From positions 3,472,001-3,536,000 of the forward strand of contig NZ_CP160205.1 in the NCBI RefSeq assembly GCF_041080815.1: a DNA stretch of 64,000 nucleotides, in the 5' to 3' direction. Under the pieces are notes generated by a model that worked only from the letters and a program-made list of their open reading frames with translations, made no database searches and was not told the origin of the DNA. Origin of the DNA: Mucilaginibacter yixingensis (GTDB lineage: Bacteria; Bacteroidota; Bacteroidia; Sphingobacteriales; Sphingobacteriaceae). Each line of letters begins with the position of its first letter. Positions within the stretch are counted from its first letter, which is position 1. Both the position numbers and the translations under genes were made by a program. This document shows positions 14,837-23,983 of this stretch, piece by piece.

Positions 14837-17803
14837 ATGCAAGGTAAAGGGGTTATTAAGTTTTTCGCCATTATACTGGCGATAGCATGTTTGTACCAGC
14901 TTTCGTTTACGTGGGTTACCCATAACGTTGAAAGTAAAGCCAAGGCTTATGCCAATGGCAATGAGGACAAAGAAAAAGCATACCTGGATTCTATATCCAA
15001 TCAACCGGTATATCCGATCTTTAAACACGATTACACTTACTGTAAGAATAACGAGCTTGCCCTGGGTCTGGACCTTAAGGGTGGTATGAACGTTACCATG
15101 CAGATTGCGCTGAGCGACCTGATCAAATCATTGTCAGACAACAGCACCGATCCTGCTTTTAACCAAGCACTGAGCAAAGCTAACGAAGATGCCCGCACCA
15201 GCCCGGACAACTACATTACGCTTTTCATCAACGAATACAAAAAAATTAACCCTGACGGTAAACTGGCTCCAATCTTTGCAACCAAAGACAACCAGAGCCA
15301 CTTGAAGTTTGATGCCTCTAACAGCGAAGTTGAAAGCTACCTGAAAGAGCAGGCTAACGTTGCGGTTACTCAATCATTCAACATCCTGCGTACCCGTATT
15401 GACAAATTCGGTGTTACCCAGCCAAACATCCAGTTACAGGAAGGTACCAACCGTATCCTGATTGAGCTGCCAGGCGTGGTTGACAAAGAGCGTGTGCGTA
15501 AACTGTTAGAAGGTTCTGCCAAACTGGAGTTCTACAACACGTTTGATAATGCCGAGGTTATTGGCCTGTTGCAAAACATCAACACCATTTTGGCTGGCAA
15601 AGCTAAAACTGCCAAAAAAGATACTGTTAAAGCTGCCGCTAACACCGTTGCTAAAGCAGACACTGCAAAAGCCACCGGCGGTTCACTGTTAAACAAAGTG
15701 AACAAATCTGCCGCTAACGATACTGCTGCTAACAAATCAACTGCACAGAACGAGGCAGCCAACCCACTGTTTGCTAAAATGCGCCCGGCATTTGCACAAG
15801 GCCAGAACGGTCAGATGATGCCGATCCCAGGTCCGCTGGTTGGTGTGGTTGCACAAAAAGATACTGCCACTATCAACAAATACCTGAGCGAGCCTGAGGT
15901 AAAAGCAGTAATTCCACAGAACATGAAACTGGTTTGGGGTATCAAACCTGAAACCGGCACTAAAAATATTGGCCTGTATGCCCTGAAACTTTCAGGCGCT
16001 ACTAACGGTCCTGTTCTTGATGGTTCTGCCATCACCGATGCTGCTTCTGACAACGACCTACAAAAAGGCGGCTACGAAGTGCGCATGGTTATGAACTCTC
16101 AGGGTGCTGAAGCCTGGGCCCGTATTACTACCGAGGCTGCAGGTAACCCTAACGATCAAAGCGACAACAGAGCAATTGCCATTGTTTTAGATAACAACGT
16201 GGTATCTGCTCCTAACGTACAAAACGCCATCACCGGCGGTATCTCTTCTATCACCGGTAACTTTACCAAAGAAGAAACCGATGACTTAGCCAACATCCTG
16301 AAAGCAGGCCGTCTGCCAGCTCCTGCCCGCATTGTGCAAGAAGAAGTTGTTGGTCCGTCACTGGGTCAGGAAGCTATTAACCACGGCTTAATGTCATGTG
16401 TGGCCGGTCTGGTAGTAGTATTGGTATTTATGATTGCTTATTACAACCGTGCAGGTACTGTAGCGGTAGTAGCAGTAATCATCAACGTATTCTTCCTGAT
16501 GGGTGTACTCACCAGCTTACATGCGGTGTTAACACTGCCTGGTATTGCCGGTATCGTACTAACGCTCGGTATAGCGGTGGATGCCAACGTACTGATCTAT
16601 GAACGTGTGCGTGAAGAAATGGCGCACGGCAAATCACTGCGCGTTTCTATCAACGATGGTTTCAAACACGCCCTGTGGTCAATCCTTGACTCTAACATCA
16701 GTACCTTCTTAACCGGTTTGATCTTGTTCCTGTTCGGTTCAGGTCCAATCTTAGGTTTCGCAACTACCCTGATGATCGGTATCGCAACTTCACTGTTCTG
16801 TTCGCTGTTAATCTCTCGTGTAATCTTTGAATGGATGCTGGAGAAAGAACTGGATATCAAATTTGCTAACCCTTGGAGCTCACATACCTTTAAAAACGCC
16901 AACTTTGCATTTGTTAAGAACCGCTTTAAGTTCTATGCTTTCTCTGGTATCTTCATCGCTATCGGTATCGGCTCAATGGTTACCCGCGGCTTTAACTACG
17001 GTGTTGACTTTCAGGGTGGCCACACTTACGTGGTAACTTTTGACAAAGCGGCATCGGTACAAGAAATTCGTGATGCAGCTGATAAAACATTAGGTGTTGG
17101 TAAAACTGAGGTTAAAACCTTTGGTAGCGACAACCGCGTGCGCATGACCACCAACTACCTGATTGACGATAATACTAAAGAAGGTGACGACAAAGTAGAA
17201 GCATCTGTTAGAAAAGTATTGGGCAGTATTAACCCGCACTTTACTATCGACAGCCAGCAAAAAGTTGGTCCAACCATCGCAAACGATTTAAAACGTTCTG
17301 CCGTGTGGACTGTATTGTTCGCTATCGTGATCATCTCGGTTTACATCCTGATCCGTTTCCGCAAATGGCAGTTCAGTTTGGGCGCGATGGTGGCTACGGC
17401 TCACGATGCCTTGCTGGTATTATCATTCTTCTCGTTATTTAAAGATGCGCTGCCATTCTCTCTGGATATTGACCAGGCGTTTATTGCAGCTATCCTGACC
17501 GTTATTGGTTACTCTATTAACGATACCGTGGTTGTATTTGACCGTATCCGCGAGTACCTTGGTCATACAAAAGACGGAAATACAACTACAGTTATTAACC
17601 AAGCTATTAATAGTACGCTAAGCCGTACCATTATTACCGCTTTAACTGTTATCTTTGTGCTGTTGGTATTGTTCATTTTTGGTGGCGATGTACTGCGCGG
17701 CTTCTCGTTCGCACTGCTCATCGGGGTATGTTTCGGTACCTATTCATCCATCTGCGTGGCTACACCTGTTATTATCGACTTCGGTAAAAAAGACCTCAAG
17801 TAA
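14837..17803 (+). CDS. secDF: Fused protein translocase subunit SecDF
   Basis: A 988-residue fusion of SecD and SecF, the usual arrangement in Bacteroidota. N-terminal helix (about residues 5-22), then the SecD motif LGLDLKGGMNVTM, periplasmic P1 domain, and six helices containing TLGIAVDANVLIYERVREE. The SecF half begins about residue 690 with its own helix, GFNYGVDFQGGHTYVV, and later TVIGYSINDTVVVFDRIREY. The complex uses proton motive force to pull secreted proteins out of SecYEG. Odd feature: residues about 254-315 form an Ala/Lys/Thr/Asn-rich low-complexity insert within the periplasmic region. A terminator follows. YajC, the third partner, is encoded at 32.9 kb. Confidence 0.95.
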   Translation: MQGKGVIKFFAIILAIACLYQLSFTWVTHNVESKAKAYANGNEDKEKAYLDSISNQPVYPIFKHDYTYCKNNELALGLDLKGGMNVTMQIALSDLIKSLSDNSTDPAFNQALSKANEDARTSPDNYITLFINEYKKINPDGKLAPIFATKDNQSHLKFDASNSEVESYLKEQANVAVTQSFNILRTRIDKFGVTQPNIQLQEGTNRILIELPGVVDKERVRKLLEGSAKLEFYNTFDNAEVIGLLQNINTILAGKAKTAKKDTVKAAANTVAKADTAKATGGSLLNKVNKSAANDTAANKSTAQNEAANPLFAKMRPAFAQGQNGQMMPIPGPLVGVVAQKDTATINKYLSEPEVKAVIPQNMKLVWGIKPETGTKNIGLYALKLSGATNGPVLDGSAITDAASDNDLQKGGYEVRMVMNSQGAEAWARITTEAAGNPNDQSDNRAIAIVLDNNVVSAPNVQNAITGGISSITGNFTKEETDDLANILKAGRLPAPARIVQEEVVGPSLGQEAINHGLMSCVAGLVVVLVFMIAYYNRAGTVAVVAVIINVFFLMGVLTSLHAVLTLPGIAGIVLTLGIAVDANVLIYERVREEMAHGKSLRVSINDGFKHALWSILDSNISTFLTGLILFLFGSGPILGFATTLMIGIATSLFCSLLISRVIFEWMLEKELDIKFANPWSSHTFKNANFAFVKNRFKFYAFSGIFIAIGIGSMVTRGFNYGVDFQGGHTYVVTFDKAASVQEIRDAADKTLGVGKTEVKTFGSDNRVRMTTNYLIDDNTKEGDDKVEASVRKVLGSINPHFTIDSQQKVGPTIANDLKRSAVWTVLFAIVIISVYILIRFRKWQFSLGAMVATAHDALLVLSFFSLFKDALPFSLDIDQAFIAAILTVIGYSINDTVVVFDRIREYLGHTKDGNTTTVINQAINSTLSRTIITALTVIFVLLVLFIFGGDVLRGFSFALLIGVCFGTYSSICVATPVIIDFGKKDLK

Positions 17804-17824
17804 CAGACACACTAATTTATATAA

Positions 17825-17854
17825 GAGGCCCCGAAGAACTTTTGGGGCCTTTTT
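17825..17854 (+). terminator. Rho-independent terminator after secDF
   Basis: AGGCCCC-GAAGAACTTTT-GGGGCCT followed by a T-run, 22 bp after the secDF stop. Confidence 0.9.
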
Positions 17855-17895
17855 TGTTTAATATCTAATAGACTAATACAAAGATCTTCAGATCA

Positions 17896-19209
17896 ATGGA
17901 AACAGCAACCCAATCAAAATTTCCTTTAGTAGTAATTGTTGGTGCCGGCTTCGGCGGTTTAGAGGCGGCTAAGAGCCTGGCCGACAAACCTGTAGAGGTG
18001 CTCCTGCTTGACAAGCACAATTATCACACCTTCCAACCCCTGCTCTACCAGGTTGCCACCGGTAGTCTGGAAGCTGAGTCCATCGCTTTTTCTATCCGTA
18101 AAAACTTTGGTCAGCAAAAAAACCTGCGTTTCAGGATAGCAGAGGTAAACTCCATCAGCGCTGAAACTAATACGCTTGATACCACTATCGGCGATATTAA
18201 ATATGATTACCTGGTAATAGCCACCGGCTCAACTACCAATTTCTTCGGCAATAAACAGATCGAGCATTTTGCCATGCCGATGAAGAGCATACCAGAAGCG
18301 CTTAACCTTCGTTACCTGATACTGCAAAACCTGGAAGAGGCCGTACTGCAAAAAACTAAAGAAGCACGCGAGCCTTACCTCAACTTTGTACTGGTAGGTG
18401 CCGGTCCGACCGGTGTTGAACTGGCAGGAGCGTTAATTGAGCTGCGTAACCACGTATTGACCAAAGATTACCCAGAACTGCAAACTACAGACATGCAGGT
18501 TTACCTGGTAGACTTTATGCCAAAAGTACTAGGCCCGATGTCTGAACAAGCATCAGGCAAGGCCAAGGAATTTTTGGAGAAGATGGGCGTACAGGTTCTG
18601 CTGAACAAGAAAGTAGAAAGCTACGATGGCGAGATCATCAAATTTGAAGATGGCCAAACCATCAAAACCAAGAGCGTGGTATGGAGCGCAGGCGTAATGG
18701 GCGTAGTACCAAAAGGTATTAAGCAAGAAAACATTCTGCGTGGCAACAAGATCCAGACAGACGGCATCAGCCGTGTAGTAGGCACCGAGAACATTTTTGC
18801 TATTGGCGACGTGGCCGCTATGATTACCGACGAAACGCCAAAAGGTCATCCGGGTGTAGCGCAGGTAGCTATACAGCAAGGCAAGCAAATAGCCAAAAAT
18901 ATTGTACACATGATTAAAGGCGAGCCTACCGAACCGTTCAAATACTTTGACAAAGGGTCATTAGCTACCGTGGGCCGTAACAAAGCCGTAGCTGATTTGG
19001 GTAAGATCAAGTTCCAGGGCTTTTTTGCATGGTTGGTTTGGATGTTTGTACACCTGGTATCGTTACTTGGCTTCCGCAATAAACTGACGGTGTTTATTAA
19101 CTGGGTAGGTAACTACTCAAACTATAACGGCGGCACACGTCTCATCATCCGCAAGTATGAGCGCGAGGACCAAACCGAAGAGCAGCATTTGCCGAATACG
19201 GTGAATTAA
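17896..19209 (+). CDS. Type II NADH dehydrogenase (NAD(P)/FAD-dependent oxidoreductase)
   Basis: A 437-residue flavoprotein with two dinucleotide-binding motifs: the FAD motif VVIVGAGFGGLEAAKSL at the N-terminus and the NADH motif FVLVGAGPTGVELAGAL near residue 168. FQPLLYQVATGSLE and the late NIFAIGDVAA motif, which binds the FAD ribityl, are characteristic of Ndh-2. A C-terminal hydrophobic segment (about residues 374-392, WLVWMFVHLVSLLGF) gives membrane association. NDH-2 oxidises NADH and reduces menaquinone without pumping protons. No operon partner; flanked by the secDF terminator and a perfect family A repeat. Confidence 0.9.
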   Translation: METATQSKFPLVVIVGAGFGGLEAAKSLADKPVEVLLLDKHNYHTFQPLLYQVATGSLEAESIAFSIRKNFGQQKNLRFRIAEVNSISAETNTLDTTIGDIKYDYLVIATGSTTNFFGNKQIEHFAMPMKSIPEALNLRYLILQNLEEAVLQKTKEAREPYLNFVLVGAGPTGVELAGALIELRNHVLTKDYPELQTTDMQVYLVDFMPKVLGPMSEQASGKAKEFLEKMGVQVLLNKKVESYDGEIIKFEDGQTIKTKSVVWSAGVMGVVPKGIKQENILRGNKIQTDGISRVVGTENIFAIGDVAAMITDETPKGHPGVAQVAIQQGKQIAKNIVHMIKGEPTEPFKYFDKGSLATVGRNKAVADLGKIKFQGFFAWLVWMFVHLVSLLGFRNKLTVFINWVGNYSNYNGGTRLIIRKYEREDQTEEQHLPNTVN

Positions 19210-19239
19210 GATTTGCGAAAGGCTTTAGCCCTCCAATAA

Positions 19240-19323
19240 CGTCATTGCGAGGTACGAAGCAATCTCTGTACTTAGCATAACCGATATGCATATGCAGAGA
19301 TTGCTTCGTACCTCGCAATGACG
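19240..19323. repeat. Family A inverted repeat, perfect 29-bp arms (copy 2)
   Basis: Arm 19240-19268 and arm 19295-19323 are exact reverse complements over 29 bases (core CATTGCGAGGTACGAAGC), separated by 26 bases that contain ATATGCATAT. Between two plus-strand genes. Confidence 0.92.
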
Positions 19324-19369
19324 TTTTGTTTTATGAAACATTTACTGATGGATTAACCCATCGGTTTTA

Positions 19370-19377
19370 TAGATTTG
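19370..19377 (+). promoter_or_regulatory. Candidate promoter box for the HMG-CoA-lyase-like gene
   Basis: TAGATTTG matches TAnnTTTG and lies 42 bp before the ATG at 19420. A short GATGG-ATTAAC-CCATC palindrome sits just upstream. Confidence 0.5.
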
Positions 19378-19419
19378 CTTATAAGGACCTTCGTCCTGAC
19401 AAAACAAACCGAATAAACC

Positions 19420-20277
19420 ATGGCCTCTCCTATCCACCTTACCGAATGCCCCCGCGATGCCATGCAGGGCCTGAAAACCTTTGTGCCGACCGAACTAAAG
19501 GCCGAATACATTAACCTGCTGTTAAAAGTTGGTTTTGACACGATAGATTTCGGCAGCTTTGTATCGCCGAAGGCTATACCGCAAATGGCAGATACAGCGC
19601 AGGTATTGGAGCAATTGGATATGGACAGCACACAGTCAAAATTGCTGGCCATTATAGCCAACTACCGCGGCGGCGGAGATGCCGCCAGTCATGAGCAGAT
19701 TACTTACCTGGGCTATCCGTTTTCTATTTCAGAGACATTTCAGCAACGTAACACTAATTCGGGCATTGCACAATCATTTGAATTGGTAAAGCAATTACAA
19801 GATCTGTGCGCGAAGAAGAACAAGCAGTTGCTGGTTTATTTATCAATGGGCTTCGGCAATCCTTACGGAGACGACTGGACTGCGCAGATAGTATTAGACT
19901 GGGCCGGTAAACTGGCAGAAGAAGGTATCAGGTTTATTGCTTTATCTGACACCGTTGGCGCAGCCACCCCGCAACAGATCAGCGAATTATATCCACAACT
20001 GACTACAAATTTGCCCAACGTAAACATCGGCCTGCACCTACATGCTACTCCCGAAAGCTTACAAGAAAAAATAGCCGCCGCCTGGCAAAGCGGTTGCCGC
20101 AAATTAGACACCGCCATTAAAGGCTACGGTGGCTGTCCAATGGCCAAAGATGACCTCACAGGCAATATCGCTACAGAACAGGTATTGGCTTATCTCCAGC
20201 AACAAAACATCAACACGGGGCTTAATATGCAGGCATTTGCGAAGGCAATGGCATTCTCAAGCAGGATATTTGGATGA
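19420..20277 (+). CDS. Hydroxymethylglutaryl-CoA lyase-like enzyme
   Basis: A 285-residue DRE-TIM metallolyase family protein. ECPRDAMQG holds the conserved Arg-Asp pair, GLHLHAT holds the His-x-His metal ligands, and GGCPMAKDDLTGN matches the HMG-CoA lyase cysteine signature GGCP...GN with the reactive cysteine. The enzyme splits HMG-CoA to acetoacetate and acetyl-CoA, the last step of leucine breakdown. The usual substrate-side neighbours (methylcrotonyl-CoA carboxylase, isovaleryl-CoA dehydrogenase) are not in the window. The family also contains homocitrate/isopropylmalate synthases, but the cysteine signature favours the lyase. The ATG at 19420 fits the family start. Confidence 0.85.
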   Translation: MASPIHLTECPRDAMQGLKTFVPTELKAEYINLLLKVGFDTIDFGSFVSPKAIPQMADTAQVLEQLDMDSTQSKLLAIIANYRGGGDAASHEQITYLGYPFSISETFQQRNTNSGIAQSFELVKQLQDLCAKKNKQLLVYLSMGFGNPYGDDWTAQIVLDWAGKLAEEGIRFIALSDTVGAATPQQISELYPQLTTNLPNVNIGLHLHATPESLQEKIAAAWQSGCRKLDTAIKGYGGCPMAKDDLTGNIATEQVLAYLQQQNINTGLNMQAFAKAMAFSSRIFG

Positions 20278-20289
20278 AAGGCCTCTCTT

Positions 20290-20420
20290 TTTTGTCATTT
20301 CGATGAGCACGAGCGAGGACATGGAGCACAGGAACGGAAGAGAAATCTTAGCCCCCATGTTTTGCAAATTGACTTATCGCTCCGAAAAGATTTCTCCTTT
20401 TGGTTCTAATGACATGAAGG
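20290..20420. repeat. Family A-like diverged repeat between convergent genes
   Basis: Begins TTTGTCATTTCGA and ends TAATGACA. The inner pair GAGAAATCTT (20340-20349) and AAGATTTCTC (20387-20396) are exact complements. The segment AAATCTTAGCCCC also occurs in the element near 24.97 kb, so the two belong to one subtype. Confidence 0.55.
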
Positions 20421-20443
20421 TAAGAAGATAGAGATAATATGTG

Positions 20444-20884
20444 CTACCGTTTCAGCACCATCTTGTAATGCCTGATGCCTGCCTCTTCAAACTCATCCCC
20501 TACTTTCTCAAAACCAAATTTGTCATATAACGGCACAGCCTGAATTTGTCCGTGCAGGTAAACATAATCGGCATCGGTGGGCAAATCATCTAAAACAGCT
20601 TGCACCAGCGCCTGGCCTACGCCATAACCTCTAAATTTACTGAGCACGGCGAAGCGTTCCAGTTTGTATCCTTTATCGGTTTTACGCCAACGAGCGGCGC
20701 CGGCAGGCTCACCATTTATTGTGGCCAAAAAGTGGGTTGATTCATCTTCAAACTCCCATTCTAATTCAGGCGGGCAGTTTTGTTCGCCTACAAAAACTTC
20801 TCGACGAATGGCAAATACGTAATCAAGATCGGTCTGTTCGGTTGCTTTATTTACTTGAATCTTTCTTTTTTCGGGCGTTGGCAT
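20444..20884 (-). CDS. GNAT-family N-acetyltransferase
   Basis: A 146-residue acetyltransferase from the ATG at 20884 (an ATG at 20908 would add eight residues). The acetyl-CoA loop is seen as LSKFRGYGVGQALVQAVLDD, after the beta-strand YKLERFAVL, and the C-terminal strand pair ends YDKFGFEKVGDEFEEAGI with HYKMVLKR, as in the ElaA/YjcF-like group. The substrate is unknown. Its 5' end overlaps the 3' end of the preceding membrane-protein gene by about 38 bp in a different frame, so translation of the two is probably coupled. Confidence 0.8.
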   Translation of the reverse strand: MPTPEKRKIQVNKATEQTDLDYVFAIRREVFVGEQNCPPELEWEFEDESTHFLATINGEPAGAARWRKTDKGYKLERFAVLSKFRGYGVGQALVQAVLDDLPTDADYVYLHGQIQAVPLYDKFGFEKVGDEFEEAGIRHYKMVLKR

Positions 20885-21368
20885 AGTGTGGCATTGATTT
20901 ATAAGCATCCAATTTTAACCGGTGATTTTCTTCGGCAGCATCAATTGAGTGCGTACAGGTGATATCGTCTTCTTTCTGAGCCAGCTTAACCAGTGCCGCG
21001 TAAAAACGGTGCAGCTGATCAAGATCGGCTTCAGTCAGCTCCTCCAGGTTAACCATCCGGTTGCTGGCGCCCTGGTGCGAGGCAATCAGTTCGTTCAGCT
21101 TCAAATGTATGGCTTTTGAATCTTTATTCTGCGATTTCTGGATCAGGAAAACCATCAGAAAAGTAATAATGGTGGTACCGGTATTAATGATTAATTGCCA
21201 GGTATCAGAGTAATGAAAGATGGGCCCGGTAACAATCCAAACCAAAATTACACCGGCAGCTGAAAAAAATGCAGCAGAGCTCCCTGTGGCAATGGTGGCC
21301 CAGTTAGCAAAACGCTCAAAAAAGTTCTTCTTTGCGCTAAATGATAAGTCTTTATTGTCGGTTTTCAT
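20847..21368 (-). CDS. Low-affinity iron permease-like small membrane protein
   Basis: A 173-residue protein with two hydrophobic helices (about residues 27-50, FFSAAGVILVWIVTGPIF, and 58-80, TGTTIITFLMVFLIQKSQN) and a hydrophilic helical C-terminal half containing KAIHLKLNELIASHQGASNR. This is the layout of the low-affinity iron permease family (PF04120). Bacterial members carry the fungal Fet4-like name, but iron transport has not been shown for most. Followed by the overlapping GNAT gene; divergent neighbours are absent, and the fba terminator lies upstream. Confidence 0.72.
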   Translation of the reverse strand: MKTDNKDLSFSAKKNFFERFANWATIATGSSAAFFSAAGVILVWIVTGPIFHYSDTWQLIINTGTTIITFLMVFLIQKSQNKDSKAIHLKLNELIASHQGASNRMVNLEELTEADLDQLHRFYAALVKLAQKEDDITCTHSIDAAEENHRLKLDAYKSMPHYANARKKKDSSK

Positions 21369-21450
21369 GATTGGGAATGCTTAAAACATCTAATCAACAA
21401 TAAAACTGTCATTTTGTGCTTATTTAAAATATGACCGTGTGCATTAAAAA

Positions 21451-21487
21451 CAAAAAAGCCTTTAACATTGCTGTTAAAGGCTTCCTT
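21451..21487 (-). terminator. Terminator of fbaA
   Basis: AAGCCTTTAACA / TGTTAAAGGCTT hairpin; on the minus strand it is followed by a T-run, 18 bp after the fbaA stop. Confidence 0.85.
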
Positions 21488-21504
21488 AAGACTATATATT
21501 GAGC

Positions 21505-22584
21505 TTACAGTTTGCTGTTTACATCAATACAGTTTAGATCTTCAAACGCTACTTTAAGACGTTTAACAAAGGTTTCTTCGCCTTTGCGCAGCCATACGCG
21601 TGGATCATAGTATTTTTTGTTCGGAGAATCATCACCCTCCGGGTTACCAATTTGTGCTTGCAGGTAACCTTCTTTTGATTGGTAGTAATCTTTAATACCT
21701 TCCCAAAATGCCCACTGCAAATCGGTATCGATATTCATTTTGATGGCACCGTAAGAAATAGCCTCGCGGATCTCTTCCTGGCTTGAGCCAGAACCACCGT
21801 GGAATACAAAGTTGATAGGTTTTGCTGCTTCCAAGGCAAATTTCTCTTTTACATACTCCTGAGAGTTATGCAGAATTACCGGCTGCAGTTTTACGTTACC
21901 CGGTTTATAAACACCGTGTACGTTACCAAAAGCGGCAGCTACGGTAAAGCGGTGACTTACTTTAGAAAGTTCTTCGTAAGAGTAAGCAACGTCTTCTGGC
22001 TGGGTATACAGACGTGAGCTGTCAACATCGCTGTTGTCAACGCCGTCTTCCTCGCCACCGGTTACGCCTAATTCAATCTCCAGGGTCATACCCATTTTGG
22101 CCATACGCTCCAGGTATTTAGCAGAGATTTCAATGTTCTCTTCAATCGGCTCTTCAGAAAGATCCAACATGTGCGATGAGAACAGTGGTTTACCGGTTTC
22201 AGCAAAAAATTTCTCGCCGTGATCCAGCAGGCCGTCTATCCATGGTAATAATTTTTTTGCCGCATGGTCTGTATGAAGAATTACTGCAACACCGTAGTGT
22301 TCTGCCAGCAAATGAACATGCTTAGCTGCAGAAACACCGCCCAAAATGCAAGCCTGCAGAGCTGAGTTATCTAAAGATTTACCCGCATAAAATTGCGCGC
22401 CGCCATTTGACAATTGGATAATTACCGGTGAGTTAACTGCTTTTGCAGCTTCCATAACTCCGTTGATAGAGTTAGTACCGATAACGTTAACAGCCGGTAA
22501 AGCAAAATGATGCTTTTTAGCGATCTCGAACAGCTCCTGCACCTGATCACCGTGCAGTACTCCTTTATAATTTTTCAGATCCAT
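21505..22584 (-). CDS. fbaA: Class II fructose-bisphosphate aldolase
   Basis: A 359-residue zinc aldolase, the same length as E. coli FbaA. Seen: FALPAVNVIGTNSINGVMEA, VILHTDHAAKKLLPW containing the zinc/catalytic His and Asp, ELGVTGGEEDGVDN, FGNVHGVYKPGNVKL with a zinc-binding His, and NFVFHGGSGSSQEEI followed by KMNIDTDLQWA for phosphate binding. It cleaves fructose 1,6-bisphosphate in glycolysis and acts in reverse in gluconeogenesis. The ATG at 22584 begins MDLKNYKGVLHGDQ; nine more residues are possible from 22611. A good promoter lies about 117 bp upstream. Other glycolytic genes (gap, pgk) are at 59.7-62.5 kb. Confidence 0.95.
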   Translation of the reverse strand: MDLKNYKGVLHGDQVQELFEIAKKHHFALPAVNVIGTNSINGVMEAAKAVNSPVIIQLSNGGAQFYAGKSLDNSALQACILGGVSAAKHVHLLAEHYGVAVILHTDHAAKKLLPWIDGLLDHGEKFFAETGKPLFSSHMLDLSEEPIEENIEISAKYLERMAKMGMTLEIELGVTGGEEDGVDNSDVDSSRLYTQPEDVAYSYEELSKVSHRFTVAAAFGNVHGVYKPGNVKLQPVILHNSQEYVKEKFALEAAKPINFVFHGGSGSSQEEIREAISYGAIKMNIDTDLQWAFWEGIKDYYQSKEGYLQAQIGNPEGDDSPNKKYYDPRVWLRKGEETFVKRLKVAFEDLNCIDVNSKL

Positions 22585-22700
22585 ATGGTTAATAAATGTA
22601 TTTGTTGCCAAGTTAGGTATTAGATACGATATTTAAATAAGTGATGCTATATTTAACATTTTGGCAATTTATAATTGACAATTGCACTCATTTATTAAAA

Positions 22701-22732
22701 CAAAGATAGTTTTTTATGTTTTAATAAAACAA
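22701..22732 (-). promoter_or_regulatory. Promoter of fbaA
   Basis: On the minus strand TTG (22732-22730), 21-base spacer, then TATCTTTG (22708-22701), close to the Bacteroidota consensus. Leader about 110 bases, AT-rich. Confidence 0.6.
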
Positions 22733-22958
22733 GATAGTGTATATTTTACACTTATAGAAAATAACACTGTCGCCCGTCTGGATGGAGATTTATAGTTTTT
22801 ATGCATAATGAATGCAGAAGGCAGAGCAAAAGTCTTTTGGGGTACCATCTCCTGCCTCCCACAACAAAACGAGAAACTTATTGTTAACATAACAACGGCT
22901 TAATGAGGCCTTTGCGTCAAAAGTGATATCTTGGGCGTCTAAATGTGATAATAATCCC

Positions 22959-22966
22959 TACATTTG
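22959..22966 (+). promoter_or_regulatory. Candidate promoter box for accD
   Basis: TACATTTG matches TAnnTTTG, 36 bp before the accD ATG at 23003. The 347-bp gap between the divergent fbaA and accD otherwise shows no gene. Confidence 0.5.
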
Positions 22967-23002
22967 CAGACACTTTTAAAATTGAACGAAGAAGAATCAA
23001 AT

Positions 23003-23848
23003 ATGTCTTGGTTTAAAAGGGAACTTAAGGGGATTATTACGTCTACTGAGGAAAAGAAGGAAGCACCTGATGGTATCTGGAATAAATGTCCTCAATGTAA
23101 AAAACCACTCCACTATTCTGAACAGGTTGAGAATCAGTATGTTTGCCACTACTGCGGTTACCACATCCGCATAGGATCTAAAGAATACTTTTCTGTTTTA
23201 TTTGACAACAACGAGTTTACTGAACTATACCCGAACTTAACCAGTGGAGACCCGCTGCAGTTTGTGGATACAAAGAAATACAGCGATCGCCTCAAAGAAA
23301 CCATCCGTAAAACGGGGTTGAATGATGCGATACGTGCCGGTGTTGGCAAAATAGATGGCCAGGATCTGGTGATTGCCTGTATGGATTTTAACTTCATTGG
23401 CGGCTCAATGGGTTCTGTTGTGGGCGAGAAGATTGCCCGCTCCATTGATTACTCAATTGAGCACAAAATACCTTTCCTGATGATCTCCAAATCAGGCGGC
23501 GCACGGATGATGGAAGCGGCTTTCTCATTAATGCAGATGGCTAAAACATCGGCTAAGCTGGCGCTGCTGGCTCAGGCTAAGGTGCCCTACATTTCACTAT
23601 TAACTGACCCTACCACCGGTGGTGTAACCGCATCATACGCTATGCTGGGCGATATCAATATTGCCGAGCCTGGTGCATTGATTGGCTTTGCCGGTCCGCG
23701 TGTTATTAAAGAAACCATTAAGAAAGATCTTCCAAAAGGTTTCCAAACGGCAGAATTTATACAGGAGCACGGTTTCCTTGACTTTATTGTAGACCGCCGC
23801 GAAATGAAAGACCGTTTGGCCGCGTTCCTGAGAATGATGGCTAATTAA
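23003..23848 (+). CDS. accD: Acetyl-CoA carboxylase carboxyltransferase subunit beta
   Basis: A 281-residue AccD with N-terminal four-cysteine zinc ribbon ([10 protein letters not shown] and CHYCGYHI, about residues 29-51) and the crotonase-fold carboxyltransferase core: [54 protein letters not shown] and [11 protein letters not shown]. With AccA it transfers carboxyl from biotin-BCCP to acetyl-CoA to form malonyl-CoA. AccA is not in the window. The ATG at 23003 gives the family start [10 protein letters not shown]; a TTG at 22964 overlaps the promoter box and is rejected. Confidence 0.95.
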   Translation: MSWFKRELKGIITSTEEKKEAPDGIWNKCPQCKKPLHYSEQVENQYVCHYCGYHIRIGSKEYFSVLFDNNEFTELYPNLTSGDPLQFVDTKKYSDRLKETIRKTGLNDAIRAGVGKIDGQDLVIACMDFNFIGGSMGSVVGEKIARSIDYSIEHKIPFLMISKSGGARMMEAAFSLMQMAKTSAKLALLAQAKVPYISLLTDPTTGGVTASYAMLGDINIAEPGALIGFAGPRVIKETIKKDLPKGFQTAEFIQEHGFLDFIVDRREMKDRLAAFLRMMAN

Positions 23849-23975
23849 GTTGACAGATCATAGTCTATGGTCTAAAAGTATATAAAATAAAAAAGCCGCG
23901 TTAAGCGGCTCTTTTATTTTGCGATCAGTTTATCGCCAAATCATATCCATGATCCATGAACTATGATCCAAGAAC
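23849..23975. repeat. Dispersed inverted repeat, family C (copy 2), around the accD terminator
   Basis: GATCATAGTCTATGG (23856-23870) faces CCATGAACTATGATC (23954-23968), pairing at 13 of 15 positions. The arms enclose the terminator hairpin AGCCGC-GTTAA-GCGGCT at 23894-23910. Confidence 0.65.
23887..23917 (+). terminator. Terminator of accD
   Basis: AGCCGC / GCGGCT hairpin followed by CTTTTATTTT on the plus strand; A-rich on the other side, so it may work in both directions. Confidence 0.85.
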
Positions 23976-23983
23976 TTCTTTCA

